DNA of 64,000 bases from Adineta steineri (GCA_905250115.1 CAJNOI010000083.1:218344-282343), one strand, 5' to 3'; counted from the first letter of the stretch, positions 1 through 11,877 are shown. The notes: generated by a model from the letters alone, not told the origin. Numbers and translations: made by a program.

Positions 1-2
1 TC

Positions 3-2764
3 GTTGCTTCCAACAAACAAATCCAAGTACATCTTCGTGAAACTATCGATTATTATCTTGCCAATGGTAAATTACCTACTTTGGCTCAAATTCAATCAAA
101 AGCAGCAGCTGCTCCTCTTTTTTCCACTGATCGCACACCAGTTGGTCCTCTAGCTGGTCTCGACGTTGTCGGCTGCGGATTTGATGTTCTTTTACTTGAA
201 AGTAAATTATGTATCTTAGATCGGACAAATACAAGTGAAGGTGAGCTTTGGTCTGATCCCTACAACGATACGATCAGTTATTCTCTGCCAAATGGTTTCT
301 TTGCCACCAATACTCCAGAAAAACTTCTTGTTGACATTACCGTACTGGTTACATCAATTCAAGATTATTTTCGTTTGACGAGCTCGACAACTTCGAGTAG
401 TAGTGGCGGCTTTTTTGGCGTGGGCCGCAAGCATAAGGAAACGACCGTCACCAATTTCTATCGAAGATTCTATCATGATTATTATAATCTGGCATTACGC
501 TTGATACAAATTGGTTGGTATAAACTTTCAGCTAGTACATTTCCTTATCCTCGACTTACACCACTTGCTCAACGTGCAATAGATCAGTTGCCATCGATAT
601 TCAACCAAAATGACACCAATATATGGAAACAGTTCTTTGATTCGTATGGTACACATCTTGTTGAATCCTCGAACATGGGTGGTCTTGTATGGGCTGAAAC
701 ATGGTATGAAAAGTGTTTGACTTACGAACATACAGAGACTTGGATTGACGAACAAGTATCACGTAGTTTTGTTGTTTTTAATACTCATTCTAGTTCACAA
801 GATCATATGCTTGAAATAGACGAAAAGTTTAAACAATTTTCCATATTTTCCTCTCAACTTCTCGGTGGAACCGAGTCTGTTGATCCAACAAAATGGAAAG
901 AATGGGAATCCACGATCAAATTTAATCCGAGACCGATCTCCTACCAACTGGTCACACTCGATAAACTGTTACCCGAAGGCAAAAAACGCACAGCACTCAG
1001 TGAAGCAATCAAGTATTATTTAGGAGAGGCCGTGGATGAAGATCGCACATACATTGATAAACTTGAAGCAGATCGTGATCCATTACCTCCTACAAAATGC
1101 AGTCGAAATCAAGTGAATAACACGAGAGATGCCGTCACTATTCATCATAATACAGCTCGCAACATCGAGGAAGCACAAGAGGAACTATGTCTCTACGTGG
1201 GATATAAGGGTAAGATTTGCTCTCAGAGTAAACAGATAAATGATACAACAAATCAAGGAAACGATAAGGTATGTTTCATGATTGACCACACGTTTTCATT
1301 ACTTGTCTCGTATAGCTTTACCTTGGTGTTGGCATGACCCTCGACATAACAACGGGTGAGCTTCTGCTTCCAGCCCTGGAATATACGTATTCGAATATCA
1401 CAAACTGGAAAGATCCTCTCACAGGTCGTGTGTATCTCGTGCCTAAAGAAGTGAGCTTACCATCAATCAATGACAGCGATTCAGTTCCTGTGGCACATGT
1501 CTTTCTAACTGCGGCCGAATTATCAAGCAAATGGCGCTACGATCGATTACAAGGTGCCTGGCTAGGTGGTGAATTCGGTCATTCACAATCTCTGTTAGAC
1601 ATATACAAAAAATACTTTTCGTCTGATGAATCTATTGCCATCACTCAACAACCGACTATCCTCTATCGAATGCGTGTTGAAAATTTTCAATTAAATGCTA
1701 ACGCGCGTGCAGCAATAAGTGCACTTCCTCCAACTTACAATGAATCCCTTTATTCGGACTTTCTCCGGTACAGCTGTCTTCACTTTCTTTAATGAAAATT
1801 GCACAATTTTATTCCTTGTTTTTTAGTGCTTGGGGAACTCATATTATTCAGCAGTCACTAGTTGGTATGCAGGAAAATAAACCTTTTATTCTTTGAAATG
1901 ATGCATTCTTATTTTAGGTGGCATGCATGAGCAACACGTACTGTTCAAAGACTGTGTATTCTCCTTTAATGGTGCCATCACTTCAGCGAATCTTGACGAG
2001 TATCTCAAACAGGATATTCTCGCTCAAACCCTCGGAAATGATTTTTACGCGAATCGACGTCAGATCAAAGTGGATCATTTACTTGGTGGTGACCCAACTT
2101 TGACTAATTATACTCTATGGCGTAAAAGTCTCGGTGCTAATCCTGCATTACTCAAAATCGAACACTACACACCGTGGTATGAAGTTGGGATGCTCAGTAC
2201 TGCTGTGAAAGAAAATCTTCGTCGAATTATTCAACGTCGAACAAGCGAAGCTGATTTTACTCGTACGCTTGACGAAGTTACATTGAATAAAAAGCTTCTT
2301 AACCAGAATCTAGAAGAGAAGAAAGCCTATATTGGACTATTAAATGACGGCACATGTTCCATTTCAGGTCCGATAATGCTGGGATCAGTCACAAAATGTA
2401 TCAATGGATGTGCAACACCAATATCAATTAATTCAACGGCAGACTTCATGGAGAATCGACCACTAGAATATTTTCGCGATTCAGAGACAGGTTTTGTACG
2501 TGCACATCTTCGAATTAACTCCCGTAAGTTTTTTTACAATGAAAACTAACGACAGTATTATGTTTGTTTGTCTTTTCAGAAACAACTCTTGACGGACCAC
2601 GTATTCATATCGGCTGTTCGTCAATTAGTACACCAATGCTGGTTAGTCAATCGGTGCATATCTGTGTCAAATGTGAATTGATCAACAGTTTTGCTGATCA
2701 ATGTACATGTGTATGTCCACAGTATCCTCCACCTATCAATACAACGGTTACTACTCCGACATAA
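3..2764 (+). CDS. Tandem MACPF-domain protein, 5' partial
   Basis: Five exons are readable: 3-1268, 1316-1767, 1827-1864, 1918-2523 and 2580-2764. The introns are 47, 59, 53 and 56 bp, all GT-AG, and the frame is kept across every junction (about 848 residues to the stop). The frame is open to the left edge, so the start lies outside the window. Two copies of the MACPF signature are visible: YGTHLVESSNMGG in exon 1 and WGTHIIQQSLVGG spanning exons 2 to 4. Each is followed by the conserved helical region with an nPxPixY-like stretch (residues NPRPISY in the first copy). The C-terminus is Cys-rich and ends in a Pro/Thr tail. MACPF proteins are membrane-attack or perforin-like pore formers used in immunity, predation or development; two modules in one chain is unusual. 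Function here is inferred from the fold signature only. Confidence 0.82.
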
Positions 2765-3158
2765 TGAATTAATTAACCGAGCATAGTGTTGTATTTACAC
2801 ACCTCTTTTCTAAAACATTTTACAAGACGCATATCTTTTGTATATTTCTTGTTAGTTTTAACTTTTGCTTGATTTTCTGCTGTAGCTGCTTGTTTATACA
2901 TATGCTTAATAAATCTGTATTGCAAGAAAATGTTCATATGAATAACATGGATATTTTTAGTTTAGGATATCGGTTCATTATCAAACCACCCTTAAGATGC
3001 TTTATAATTCTTATTCGTTGTAGAGAATTGAAATGACAGCTGATAATTCTTTCTAAGAGTTTATACTAATTTTTTCTTTCAATTCAAAAACTTAGCAAAT
3101 AACCCACACCTATAGTATCATTCTGTGTCAAAATTCTTTAGCATTTTGTTATATGATT
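2765..3158. other. Spacer between convergent genes
   Basis: AT-rich spacer between the MACPF gene and the convergent gene at 3159-4064. An AATAAA at 2908-2913 is a plausible polyadenylation signal for the MACPF gene. I see nothing else in it. Confidence 0.5.
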
Positions 3159-4064
3159 TTATGTATACATTTGTGTAGCATTAAATGGACCTTCATCACT
3201 GATCAACGATGCGAATGTTTTATGTTGTAATACATCATATATATCATACCATTGACCATTTATTGTAACCATACGATTGATTAATCGTATACCATGACTA
3301 TAATCTTTATAGAAACGATCATGTGATGCATAATTTAAGGGTTGAATCATTTGTCCTGACGGATACCACCATCCTACAATAGCTACATTTTGTGGCTTTG
3401 TTAGTAATCCAATAGAAATAACTACATCTTTTTTATGACCACTTATAAGTTCACCTGGAATTTTATTCGTAAGTGCTGCTTGAATTTTATTATTATGAAA
3501 TATCATTCTTTCAGTTGACATCATAGTTGCATCGTACGGTGCACCATTAGGATTAGGATTTAGTTTAATTGTAGCTGCTTGCCAGATTTGATGTGCCATT
3601 TTTCTTGTTGGTAAAATAGCACTATACAGATCTGCTATTTTCTTTGCTGTTAATGGATTCATTGGTGTTCGTAAATAATCTTTATCTGTGCCTATACAGA
3701 GAACATCAGGAAGGACCCAATATATGAGTGTATCATTTCCAGCAGTTACTGTAATAGGAATAGCATTTCTCATAAAGTCAGGAACATTTCCAGCTTGAAA
3801 TTGTGCAAATATTAAATCTTCTCTAGTTTGAGTTGGACCTACATTCATTATCGAATTACCAAATTCAGTTCCACTAATAGTACGTGTTGGTATTGTAAAT
3901 ACTGGCGTGTTTGTTTGTGGAATTTTTGATAATATTCGTTGGAATGTTATACTTTTACTAAGATCAATGTCTTGATCAAAAATTTTCACAAGATCACTAA
4001 ACGCAACGTTAAATATTAACATAAACACTATAGTGTAAACTTGAATCATCATTGTTTTTCTCAA
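3159..4064 (-). CDS. Secreted protein of unknown function, intronless
   Basis: A 301-residue single-exon frame with an ATG at 4064. The N-terminus is a clear signal peptide: basic MRK, then a hydrophobic stretch ending near residue 23 (FNVAFSD). The mature protein has no obvious membrane segment. The C-terminal third contains VAIVGWWYPSGQMIQPL and YKDYSHGIRLI. I recall similar 'W...G..IQPL...YxDYSHGxRL' stretches in bacterial and fungal secreted proteins of no assigned function, but I cannot verify this. Being intronless, in a genome whose other genes mostly have short introns, fits horizontal acquisition. Function not assigned. Confidence 0.7.
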   Translation of the reverse strand: MRKTMMIQVYTIVFMLIFNVAFSDLVKIFDQDIDLSKSITFQRILSKIPQTNTPVFTIPTRTISGTEFGNSIMNVGPTQTREDLIFAQFQAGNVPDFMRNAIPITVTAGNDTLIYWVLPDVLCIGTDKDYLRTPMNPLTAKKIADLYSAILPTRKMAHQIWQAATIKLNPNPNGAPYDATMMSTERMIFHNNKIQAALTNKIPGELISGHKKDVVISIGLLTKPQNVAIVGWWYPSGQMIQPLNYASHDRFYKDYSHGIRLINRMVTINGQWYDIYDVLQHKTFASLISDEGPFNATQMYT

Positions 4065-4530
4065 AATTCGAATATTTCTTTAATTGAAGTATGTTGAAAA
4101 GAGTATATAAAAGAATGATATGGATCAAATCTGTATGTAAAAATCACATTTATATTCTTATCTTATTAAAATGGATCGATGTGAAAAAAAAATTAAAAGA
4201 ACCATATGTTAACTCTATAATTTGAAAACAATCATTGATAACACAATAGGGTGTAGGTGTGATTGCCATATTCATGTTAGCAAATTATACTTGCTTGATA
4301 AATAGTTTCACAAACGTCTGCATATGGATATCAAACAATCTTAATCTGCATGCATATCTTTCATTTTCGCATTAAAAGAATCCAGAAACGATAGAAGTAG
4401 AAAATAAGGATTAGTACTTGAAAAAATGTGTGAATTTGACTTTGAATATGCTAGATAATTCTGACTACATCATAGCGTTCATATACTTTTTATTACTTAT
4501 AAGAAAAAAATAAAGCTCAAATAAAAACGA
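4065..4530. other. AT-rich spacer with a single telomere-like half tract
   Basis: Spacer between two minus-strand genes. At 4248-4262 it holds one G-rich tract (AGGGTGTAGGTGTG) with no C-rich partner nearby, possibly half of a foldback element of the kind found elsewhere in the window. Confidence 0.4.
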
Positions 4531-5961
4531 TCATTCAAAATTGACAAACTTTCTTAAATCTTGTGTCTTAGCTGATACTATTATATTCTGATGTTCTTGG
4601 TCATTCAATTCATTTTTCAAGATTTCATTACATATGCCTCTTTGCATTGTGAATACAAAACATGAGTTTTGAAAACCAAGTTGTCTTAATCCTTTTATCA
4701 AACGTGAACCAGCATTATTAGGTGATTGTTCATTGCTACGATGCATATCAGTAACAATACGAAGTGTATTTCGATTTTTTAAAATCTGTCCAAAGAGTGA
4801 TCGAAGAAATGATAGAGCATTTTCTGTTGATGATTTAGGAATGAAATGTACATTCTTGTTCAACTCTTTAGCTGCTGCATATTCCATATGCTCTTTATTT
4901 TCCCATTCTGGATTAAATATATTGTCATCGACCCATAATACAGACCATGCAGATAGACCTAACTCAACCTGACGCATGTAAATACTATGTTGACGACCAT
5001 GATGACTAGTTACATGTTTGAAGACGAGAAATGTTGAATGTGGTAAAAAGAGAACTTCATCTTCTTCTGGATAGTTTGAAAATTCCTTGATTGGACGACC
5101 AGTCAGTGAACAGATTTTGAAAAATGTATTTCGACCGGCAAAACCAGCATTACTAGCTACTTTTTTTCCTTTCTTTGAACTACTAAATTGAATCCATGTA
5201 ATCAAAGCACCAGCTGTATAAAGTTCTAATTCTTCGTCTTTCAATTGACAAGCTCGTGTAACATAACCCCAATAATAGGGTATGTATGAAAGAGCTTTGA
5301 CTTTGACTAAATAATAAAGAATAATTGATGCTTCACTCAGTTCTTGAACTATTTTATCATCAATAACAACTCCATTACTTTGCCGTGCAATTAAACTAGC
5401 ACCTCGACTACATGCTTCACTTTTCGATCCAGTATAAAATGAAATTGCAAATGCTGCTGCTAAAGATTCATCTTCAGACAAACCTTTCCCTACGAAAAAT
5501 GAATATGACTGAGCAGCACGTGCATCATGCTCTGCAATTACATTATCCACATGTATTCCTCGTCTGTTTTCATAGTGACGACAAATGTTTCTTAGTTTTT
5601 GTAATGATGCTTTTTCTGCTACGAAACCCGAAAGGGTACTGTTAAAATTATCTTCATAAACAAAGTGTTCGTTACGTGCATCCAGAAGTTCTTCAGAATT
5701 ATGCTGTAATTTCATATATTCAAGTAGAAATTCCACTTCTTCAGATTCCATGATAGTAATACTTCCAGCAGTTCCATATTCATCTAGATCTGTTTCTCCA
5801 TCAGATGTGATCATATTTTTCAATTTGTTCAGTTGTTTGGTGTCTTGTACATAACCAACTAATATCATATAGCAATCATGTGATAAACGATGTTGTGCTG
5901 TAGCTGTTCGTGGATTAAATCTTTGTAAATCGGTGATAATCTCACTAACCGATCGTGACAT
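4531..5961 (-). CDS. ADP-ribosyltransferase-like domain fused to a receiver-like domain
   Basis: Intronless, 476 residues, ATG at 5961. Residues about 160-315 follow the arginine-ADP-ribosyltransferase layout: helices ending in FYTG, the FSSS strand (259-262), then FSNYPEEDEVLFLP with an E-x-E at 300/302 and LP...F.VF. The position that normally carries the NAD-binding Arg (YRG) reads YYWG (W231), so the R-S-E triad is incomplete and activity is uncertain. Residues about 341-465 resemble a response-regulator receiver: VLWVDDN (acidic pair D345/D346), RIVTDM (D405 at the phospho-acceptor position), FVFT (T438) and VSAK (K465). Bdelloids are known for many ART-like genes thought to be of foreign origin. 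The ART plus receiver arrangement suggests signal-gated or stress-linked modification; that is inference. Confidence 0.68.
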   Translation of the reverse strand: MSRSVSEIITDLQRFNPRTATAQHRLSHDCYMILVGYVQDTKQLNKLKNMITSDGETDLDEYGTAGSITIMESEEVEFLLEYMKLQHNSEELLDARNEHFVYEDNFNSTLSGFVAEKASLQKLRNICRHYENRRGIHVDNVIAEHDARAAQSYSFFVGKGLSEDESLAAAFAISFYTGSKSEACSRGASLIARQSNGVVIDDKIVQELSEASIILYYLVKVKALSYIPYYWGYVTRACQLKDEELELYTAGALITWIQFSSSKKGKKVASNAGFAGRNTFFKICSLTGRPIKEFSNYPEEDEVLFLPHSTFLVFKHVTSHHGRQHSIYMRQVELGLSAWSVLWVDDNIFNPEWENKEHMEYAAAKELNKNVHFIPKSSTENALSFLRSLFGQILKNRNTLRIVTDMHRSNEQSPNNAGSRLIKGLRQLGFQNSCFVFTMQRGICNEILKNELNDQEHQNIIVSAKTQDLRKFVNFE

Positions 5962-7231
5962 ATTTGTTTGATTATTCTGAAATGAAAATGTAAGTATTAT
6001 ATACTCATCTGCTTTTTACACCACAGCTAAATCAATTTCTATACCATGAACTCATACCCACATTCTCACTCCTTTACTGGTAAGTTTCGAAAAAATCATA
6101 CAAAATGAAGAGAATTACTCAACACTATTGTAAGTAGACATAACATCTTTCCGTGAAAGTGTGAATCAATGTGAGATATAAAATTGATATATTTGTACAA
6201 ATATTAGTTGTAAAAGATTCATGCTGTTACTTAAATCTAGTTCACTAATCACAATTAAAGCTGATGTGATAACATGCGTAGAACTCGATCAATAACTTGG
6301 AAAGTAACATAAATATGAATTAGATACGTTTTATAAATAATTCATAGTAGTATATGACAATCTATAAGACTGAACCCGTTCTATAGAAAACAAGTTAAAC
6401 ATACTCTCCTAAGAAAAATAATATATTTTTAAAAAAAACTTGTCTAACTTGTGTTTTGCTACTCTTACTTTTTTTTTCTTACTTCTCTGTCAATATAAGT
6501 TACTATACTTTCACTTCATTCACCGAAACGTGGCGTAAATATTTTACCGTTCTTTTTCTTCTTTTTCTTCTTTTTCTTGAAATTCAAACAATAGCGCATA
6601 GAGAGATTTATTACCAATAATATTTGCACATTCCAATTTCAGTTGTTCTCACAACTCCCACATGAAAAAAAAATAGTTAAAGAATTTGTTCTCTTCTTTT
6701 CAGAAAGCAACAACAATTTTTTCCGTGAATGTTGTTGTTATTACAAAACAAAGATCACTAATGTAATTTTGCTTACTCGTTATTTAGTGTTCTAAAACAG
6801 AAATAAGTTTAATAAGGAATAAAAAATGGTATTGTGTTTTATCTTCAGTCATATCTATATCTACTATAGAACTAACATTCCTACATCCTAAACTATTACA
6901 ACTAATCACATGTACAACTACATACTGGAGGAACTATTAATATTAAAATCGAAGATGAGAAACAAGCGAATCAGTTGTAGTATTCTAGCAGTTTAATATT
7001 TGAGGATTTCGAAATTTCCTCAGTATACACTGGACTTTTGCATTTATCAATCATTCAGTTGTTTTAGCGGCGAAAGTTTACAAAAACAAAAGTATCAAAA
7101 GACAATAATTAATTTTCTTTTCCACAAATTCCAGAAATTCAAAAGATGATCCAATCGATCGTAAGTATATCAGAATCAATCTTAAGATTAATACATTCCT
7201 TATTTTATTAAGCATCCAAAAAAGAGAAAAA

Positions 7232-7283
7232 AAGGGTGTGGGTGTGGTACAAATACAATACCCGCATCCCACATACCCTCAAG
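7232..7283. repeat. Telomere-like foldback 1
   Basis: A G-rich arm (GGGTGTGGGTGTGG) is followed after a short loop by a C-rich arm ending CCCACATACCCTCAAGAT. The arms are imperfect inverted copies of each other and are built on TGTGGG. Confidence 0.7.
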
Positions 7284-8017
7284 ATAAGTTCAAATACCTT
7301 TTTAAATATAAGCCAATAATCCGATGGTGTGTAGTATATTAGGTGACAGTTCATAAATCTCTCCCCTCTTTTCTTTTTCTGCATATAATAATGTATAATT
7401 TGTTTAAACACATTTAGTTTACTGTCTTATATATAATCTGTGACTTTGAATAGATAAATGAAGAGGGGTGATGAAAAGATATATGAAGATATATATCTAA
7501 CAATCTCTTATATTTCCGCGTTTAGTATGTGAGAGTTTCCCAGTTTTTTATTGACACATATATAGGAGTCGTACTTTTTTTCTTATCGATCGATTATTAC
7601 TTCTGTCACATCCTGAAGTGTGAGTGTCGAATAATATTTTATTGTAAAATATACTGCTCCTCACACGTCTATATATATTATGAAATTTGCGTAGGAGAAA
7701 GAACATTCCTCAATAACAAAAGGGAATATTCCTAATGGATAGAAGAGAACGGAAGAAACATATATGCGAAATGTGTATACTAATACCGTCTAGAGAAAAG
7801 AAAAGAAAAGAAAGAACTAAAAGGAAACGAACGATAACAATCTATGTCCATACATCATAACTTCCTTCGACGCTATTTATTAATATGAATCATGTCGCTT
7901 CATATTTTCTTATGCGTCATTGACATTTTATCAGGACAGCACGTGTTTACTTCCTATTATGTCATACTCATCGATATCTTTTCTTCCGCTTTTACAAATA
8001 TTAGTTGGAATATTTCT

Positions 8018-8090
8018 CAAGAGTGTGGGTGTAGATGTCAGGTTTTATTGCATTACACACCCACACCCACACCCACACCACACCCTCTTA
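8018..8090. repeat. Telomere-like foldback 2
   Basis: G-rich arm GAGTGTGGGTG, loop of about 25 bp, then a long C-rich arm with four near-perfect CCCACA units ending ACCCTCTT. Lies about 145 bp upstream of the IAP start. Confidence 0.75.
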
Positions 8091-8234
8091 GTTGGTATTT
8101 TTCACATGAAAATACCCAGTTAAAAATTAGTCATAAAATGATGATGTAACTTTTTTCCTTCATTATCATATATAAATGCTCGCAGTAAAGAATGATATTC
8201 ACTTCTTTATAATAAATATTTTCTAGTAAAATCA

Positions 8235-10075
8235 ATGCATTTAACAAAAGAGAATACAGATACTTTGAAATCTCTTGAGAACAAACAACCAATATCTTTT
8301 TTAAGAAACGAAGTACTTCAACGCATTTCGGCTATGTCTCAGAAACTGGAAAAGGAAAATGTTCATTCCTATGATGTTATGGATGCAGCTGGTTGGACCT
8401 ATATGAAGTCTATTAATACTGCTTATTGTAAAACATGTGGACTGAGAGTATCTGAATGGACTAAAGAAATGGATCCATTTGCAATTCATGCAAAGCAGAG
8501 TCCTACTTGTTTATTTGTTCAATTTAAGAATACAAATGAATTGTCATTTTCTCATATATCAACTGCAGATAATCAACAAAAGCCGGTAAAACGTCTAAAG
8601 ATTGATTCAGACAGAGAAAATGTGTTAATTGAACTCAAAAGTTTGAAAAATATCCGTCGTCGTACATTCTCGCATTGGCATCATGAACGCGGAATTACAG
8701 CAGCACAAATGATTTCAGCTGGATTTTTTAATTGCAATGTTGGTGATAGAGTTATTTGTTTGTATTGTAATTTAATCTGTCAACAATGGACATCGGATAC
8801 TGATGATCCTGAAGAAGTTCATTGTACTCTGGCACCTCAATGTCCTTATGTTCGATCTATGTTAAAATTTCGACAAACAAATGCAATATCAATTGTAAAT
8901 GAAAATTATACGAACGAAAATTCGAATGGTCAATTACAAACATCAACTAATTTGAGATTAAATGAAATTGTTCTTACATCAGCATATCAGAACTATATGG
9001 AAATACCAAAACGTCTAGCATCATTTACTTCTTGGTCTGAAAAATCACCACCATTAGTTGATGATCTTGTACGAGCTGGATTTTTCTATACTGGTACAAA
9101 AACAATTGTTACCTGTTTCTATTGTAATGGGTCATTACAGAACTGGGATTCAAAAGATAATCCAATGGTAGAACATTGTCGATGGTATCCAATGTGTGCT
9201 TATGCAAAACAGCTATGTGGTGATGAACTTTATAAAAGAATTCAAGAATCAAAACGAAGATTACAAAGTTTGTTTTAAATTTTTATATAAATAAATAATT
9301 AATTTTATTTTTTAGAGCGTAATGAAAAAAATCAATCGAAAAGAAAACACAGTGACTCCTCAATAAACACTTCTCAATTATTAGTGTCAGATGAAAATAC
9401 TTTATCACGATTGGTTGCTGCACGTCTTGATTTGCCAATATCTCAACAATTGCTTAGTCAAAATTTTAAATTATCAATTATTAAACGTTGTTGGGAAGAT
9501 CAACTACGACTGAAACGTAAGAATTATTCATATGATTAAATCTAATAAATTCATGTTTTTGTTTTCGTTTAGAGGATGATTTTACGTCAGATACTGATCT
9601 TTTAATTGCTTGTATTATTTTACAAAAACAAATTATTCATATTGATGGAAACAAAGAAAATATTATTGTTCCTAGTATGAGAATGAAATCAGTTCGTGAG
9701 AAAGAACAAACTCGTAAGTTAAACATTATCTTATTGATAAAAATTTATTTTTTTGGATTTTTAGAAACTCTAACTTATGAACAATCTAATTTATCATCGT
9801 CTACGGTTTTTACTGAAGATCTATCCACAGAAAATCAGTTTAATACCAAGGATATTACGACATCGACAACGTCAAATAACGAGATCGAGAAAACGAACTC
9901 TGAAAACAGTTCATCATCATCAACCAATTTATGTGTTCTCTGTTTGACAGAAGAGAAACGACTTGCATGTATTCCATGTGGACACTTAGCCACTTGCGTT
10001 TCATGTGGTCATTCCCTTCGAACATGTCCAATCTGTCGAAAAGAAATTAATGCATTTGTTCGTATTTATATCTAA
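8235..10075 (+). CDS. Inhibitor-of-apoptosis protein (BIR repeats, UBA-like, RING)
   Basis: Four exons: 8235-9267, 9316-9516, 9573-9713 and 9765-10075. The introns are 48, 56 and 51 bp and the frame is continuous (561 residues). The first BIR-like zinc module is partial (CKTCGL..W...D....H......C). It is followed by two full BIR domains with the pattern GFF..N/G...V.C.YC...L..W....DP..EH....P.C.YV. Exons 2-3 encode an ARLDLPISQQLLSQNF-type helical segment typical of the UBA region of IAPs. The last exon encodes a C-terminal C3HC4 RING (CVLC...CGHLATC..C......CPIC). The architecture and order are those of cIAP/XIAP-like E3 ligases, which restrain caspases and ubiquitinate partners in the cytoplasm. 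It appears complete and intact. The first donor (GTTTGT) is weak but is the only one tested that keeps the frame open. Confidence 0.9.
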
Positions 10076-10180
10076 TTTGTAAATAACTAAAATTCTCTAT
10101 GGAATTCAAAATATATTTTATTTTAAATTAATTAATGATTAAATATCAAGAAAAATCTTAAATTTCTAATTATATTATTC

Positions 10181-11877
10181 TTAAAACTGTGTTGCTAAAT
10201 CTGTGAAAACTATTTGTTTAATAGATTGATTCTTCTTCTCTTGTATTAATATTCTATATCGATCATCTTTTTGTTTCATTTGTCTACGAAGTTTGAATGG
10301 AACACGATAAAACCATATAATCATTCCAATATGTAAAATAATAAAAAAACTGAAAAAAACACAAAAAGCTCCTCGATCTAAATACATAATCCATGAATTT
10401 TTTGTTACAGAATAATTTGTTGTAGATTCCCATGCAATAACACTAATAATACTATGCCATATTGCATGAAAAATAAGATTAAATATACATAATAATCCAT
10501 ATTTATCTAATGATGTTAAATAAGAAATTGTTGGCTAAATTGAGAAATATTTTCATAATTATTAAATTAGAATAATTTCTCTTACAAGTGATCGATTAAC
10601 TGTCCAACGAAATGTAATTGATGTTAAAACAACTGTACATGTTACTTGAAGTCGATTTACTAAATTTCTTATGAGAGAAAAAGAAATTTTTACTACAAGT
10701 TGTTCTTATAAGCTTAGATTTATCAATAACTTACTGTAATGGTATTCCAAAAGTACAAAAAGACAAAAGAGTAATTAAAAAAATAAGACAAAATCCATTC
10801 CAAAAGAAATATTCGGACTGACGAGCTTTTAATAGAAAAAATATAGTTCATTTTTTTATTTTTGTTTAATTACAAACCCGCATGACAAGTAACTGTTAAA
10901 ATTGAACGTTTTCGATTTTCTGTATTATTTGTTATTTGTTGATTATCATTATCTTGATCATCATCATCATCATCATTAGTTTGAAAGAGAAATTCATTGA
11001 TATATCTTTGTTTTGTATCAATATGTTCATATAAAGACCATTCTTGTTGATCAACAAATGCTTCTCTATTAATTCCACTAAAATAGTTTGGATCAGCCGT
11101 TAAAATAACTTTATCAGTAAAAAACATTGAAGTTATTGAAACTGATAAACCTTGAATATCACTTGGAAAATGTTGTAATTCAAGTTTTTCCCAAAAAAAT
11201 CCTTTTATATCTCGATGTTCACAAATATCTATTGTGTGATTTTCTTTATTTAATTTTGCACTATATTTTATTTGTTCTTTTAAATCACCTAGACCATTTT
11301 CAATATAAAGTTGTGGATGCCAATAAGATTGTGAATATTTTTCAAGAGAAACTGATTTTCCATTATTTAAACGTTGTTGATCATCTGATGATAAATTATA
11401 TGAAAATTTTTCAAATAAAATAGACCAACGAGATTCAATAGATACATGTGCTTGATATTTTTCATTTAATGTATCAATTTCACCTGGATTTATAATAAAA
11501 AAATAAATATTATTTAACAAGTAACGTTCGTCTAAGGACTCGCTTAGCTCTTTCTCGTAGAAATGGTGTTCTACAATGCTACGGGATCTGTTGCTTATAT
11601 AACTTGCAAACACTAACATCAGATTCGAAGTCCCTGCATCGAAATACCTCTAGAAATATCTTTTCTGAAACATTGATCTTCGATGTTTTTTTGACCCTGC
11701 GGACACACAAGCAAGCAAACAATTAATGTTTACTGGACTCTTCTCTACGAGTAAGAGAATATATTTTATTCATTTATTAATTACCTATTCGAAGAAATAC
11801 AAGTCGAATACGAACAATAGTTGCTTTATCTATTTGTGATGATAATAGATTCGATTCTATTGTTGTCGTTTGAAATT
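10181..11877 (-). CDS. Pentameric ligand-gated ion channel without Cys-loop, 5' end unresolved
   Basis: Readable exons in transcription order: 11785-11877, 10878-11483, 10735-10825, 10586-10667 and 10181-10534. Introns 2-4 are 52, 67 and 51 bp; the frame holds throughout. The ligand-binding domain shows the first strand (ATIVRIRLVFLRIGEID), ESRW, YWHPQLYIEN and HFPSDIQGLSVSI. The cysteine pair of the animal Cys-loop is absent around FPSD, as in bacterial pLGICs. A hydrophobic TM1 follows EYFFWNGF; TM2 begins after NRLQVTCTVVLTSIT; TM3 and TM4 are in the last exon, before a basic tail ending ATQF. An Asp-rich stretch precedes TM1. The first intron (11484-11784, 301 bp) holds a repeat insertion. 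The first coding exon(s) upstream of 11877 were not resolved, so the start is missing. Confidence 0.8.
11517..11757. repeat. Dispersed repeat inserted in a channel-gene intron
   Basis: About 240 bp, matching in inverted orientation the segment at 54578-55124 at both ends. Shared parts include the CTCTTTCTCGTAGA motif, the TTTTTTTGACCCTGCGGAC region and the CGCTTAGC...GTTCGTC region. CTCTT-CTCGTAGA occurs in opposite orientation at 11548-11561 and near 11743-11757, suggesting terminal inverted repeats. The element sits wholly inside the 301-bp first readable intron of the channel gene, whose other introns are 51-67 bp. Confidence 0.65.

Larger units (their letters stand above)
5962..8234. other. 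Intergenic, AT-rich, simple repeats
   Basis: No gene recognised. It holds a pyrimidine-rich (TTTTTC)n-like tract near 6548-6578, an (AAAAG)n tract near 7796-7812 and two telomere-like foldbacks listed separately. The only frames are short, low-complexity ones with no conserved composition. Confidence 0.5.

Noticed and set aside
7529-7735. Short frame with hydrophobic residues
   Set aside because: Low-complexity AT-rich composition, no homology recognised, overlaps nothing conserved.
7892-8149. Frame ending in a TPTPTPTPH repeat
   Set aside because: The repeat is the translation of the C-rich foldback arm, not a protein feature.
11484-11619. Met-start extension of the channel exon (MLVFASY...)
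   Set aside because: Derived from the inserted repeat; a splice acceptor at 11484-11485 and an upstream exon with the expected first strand explain the gene better.
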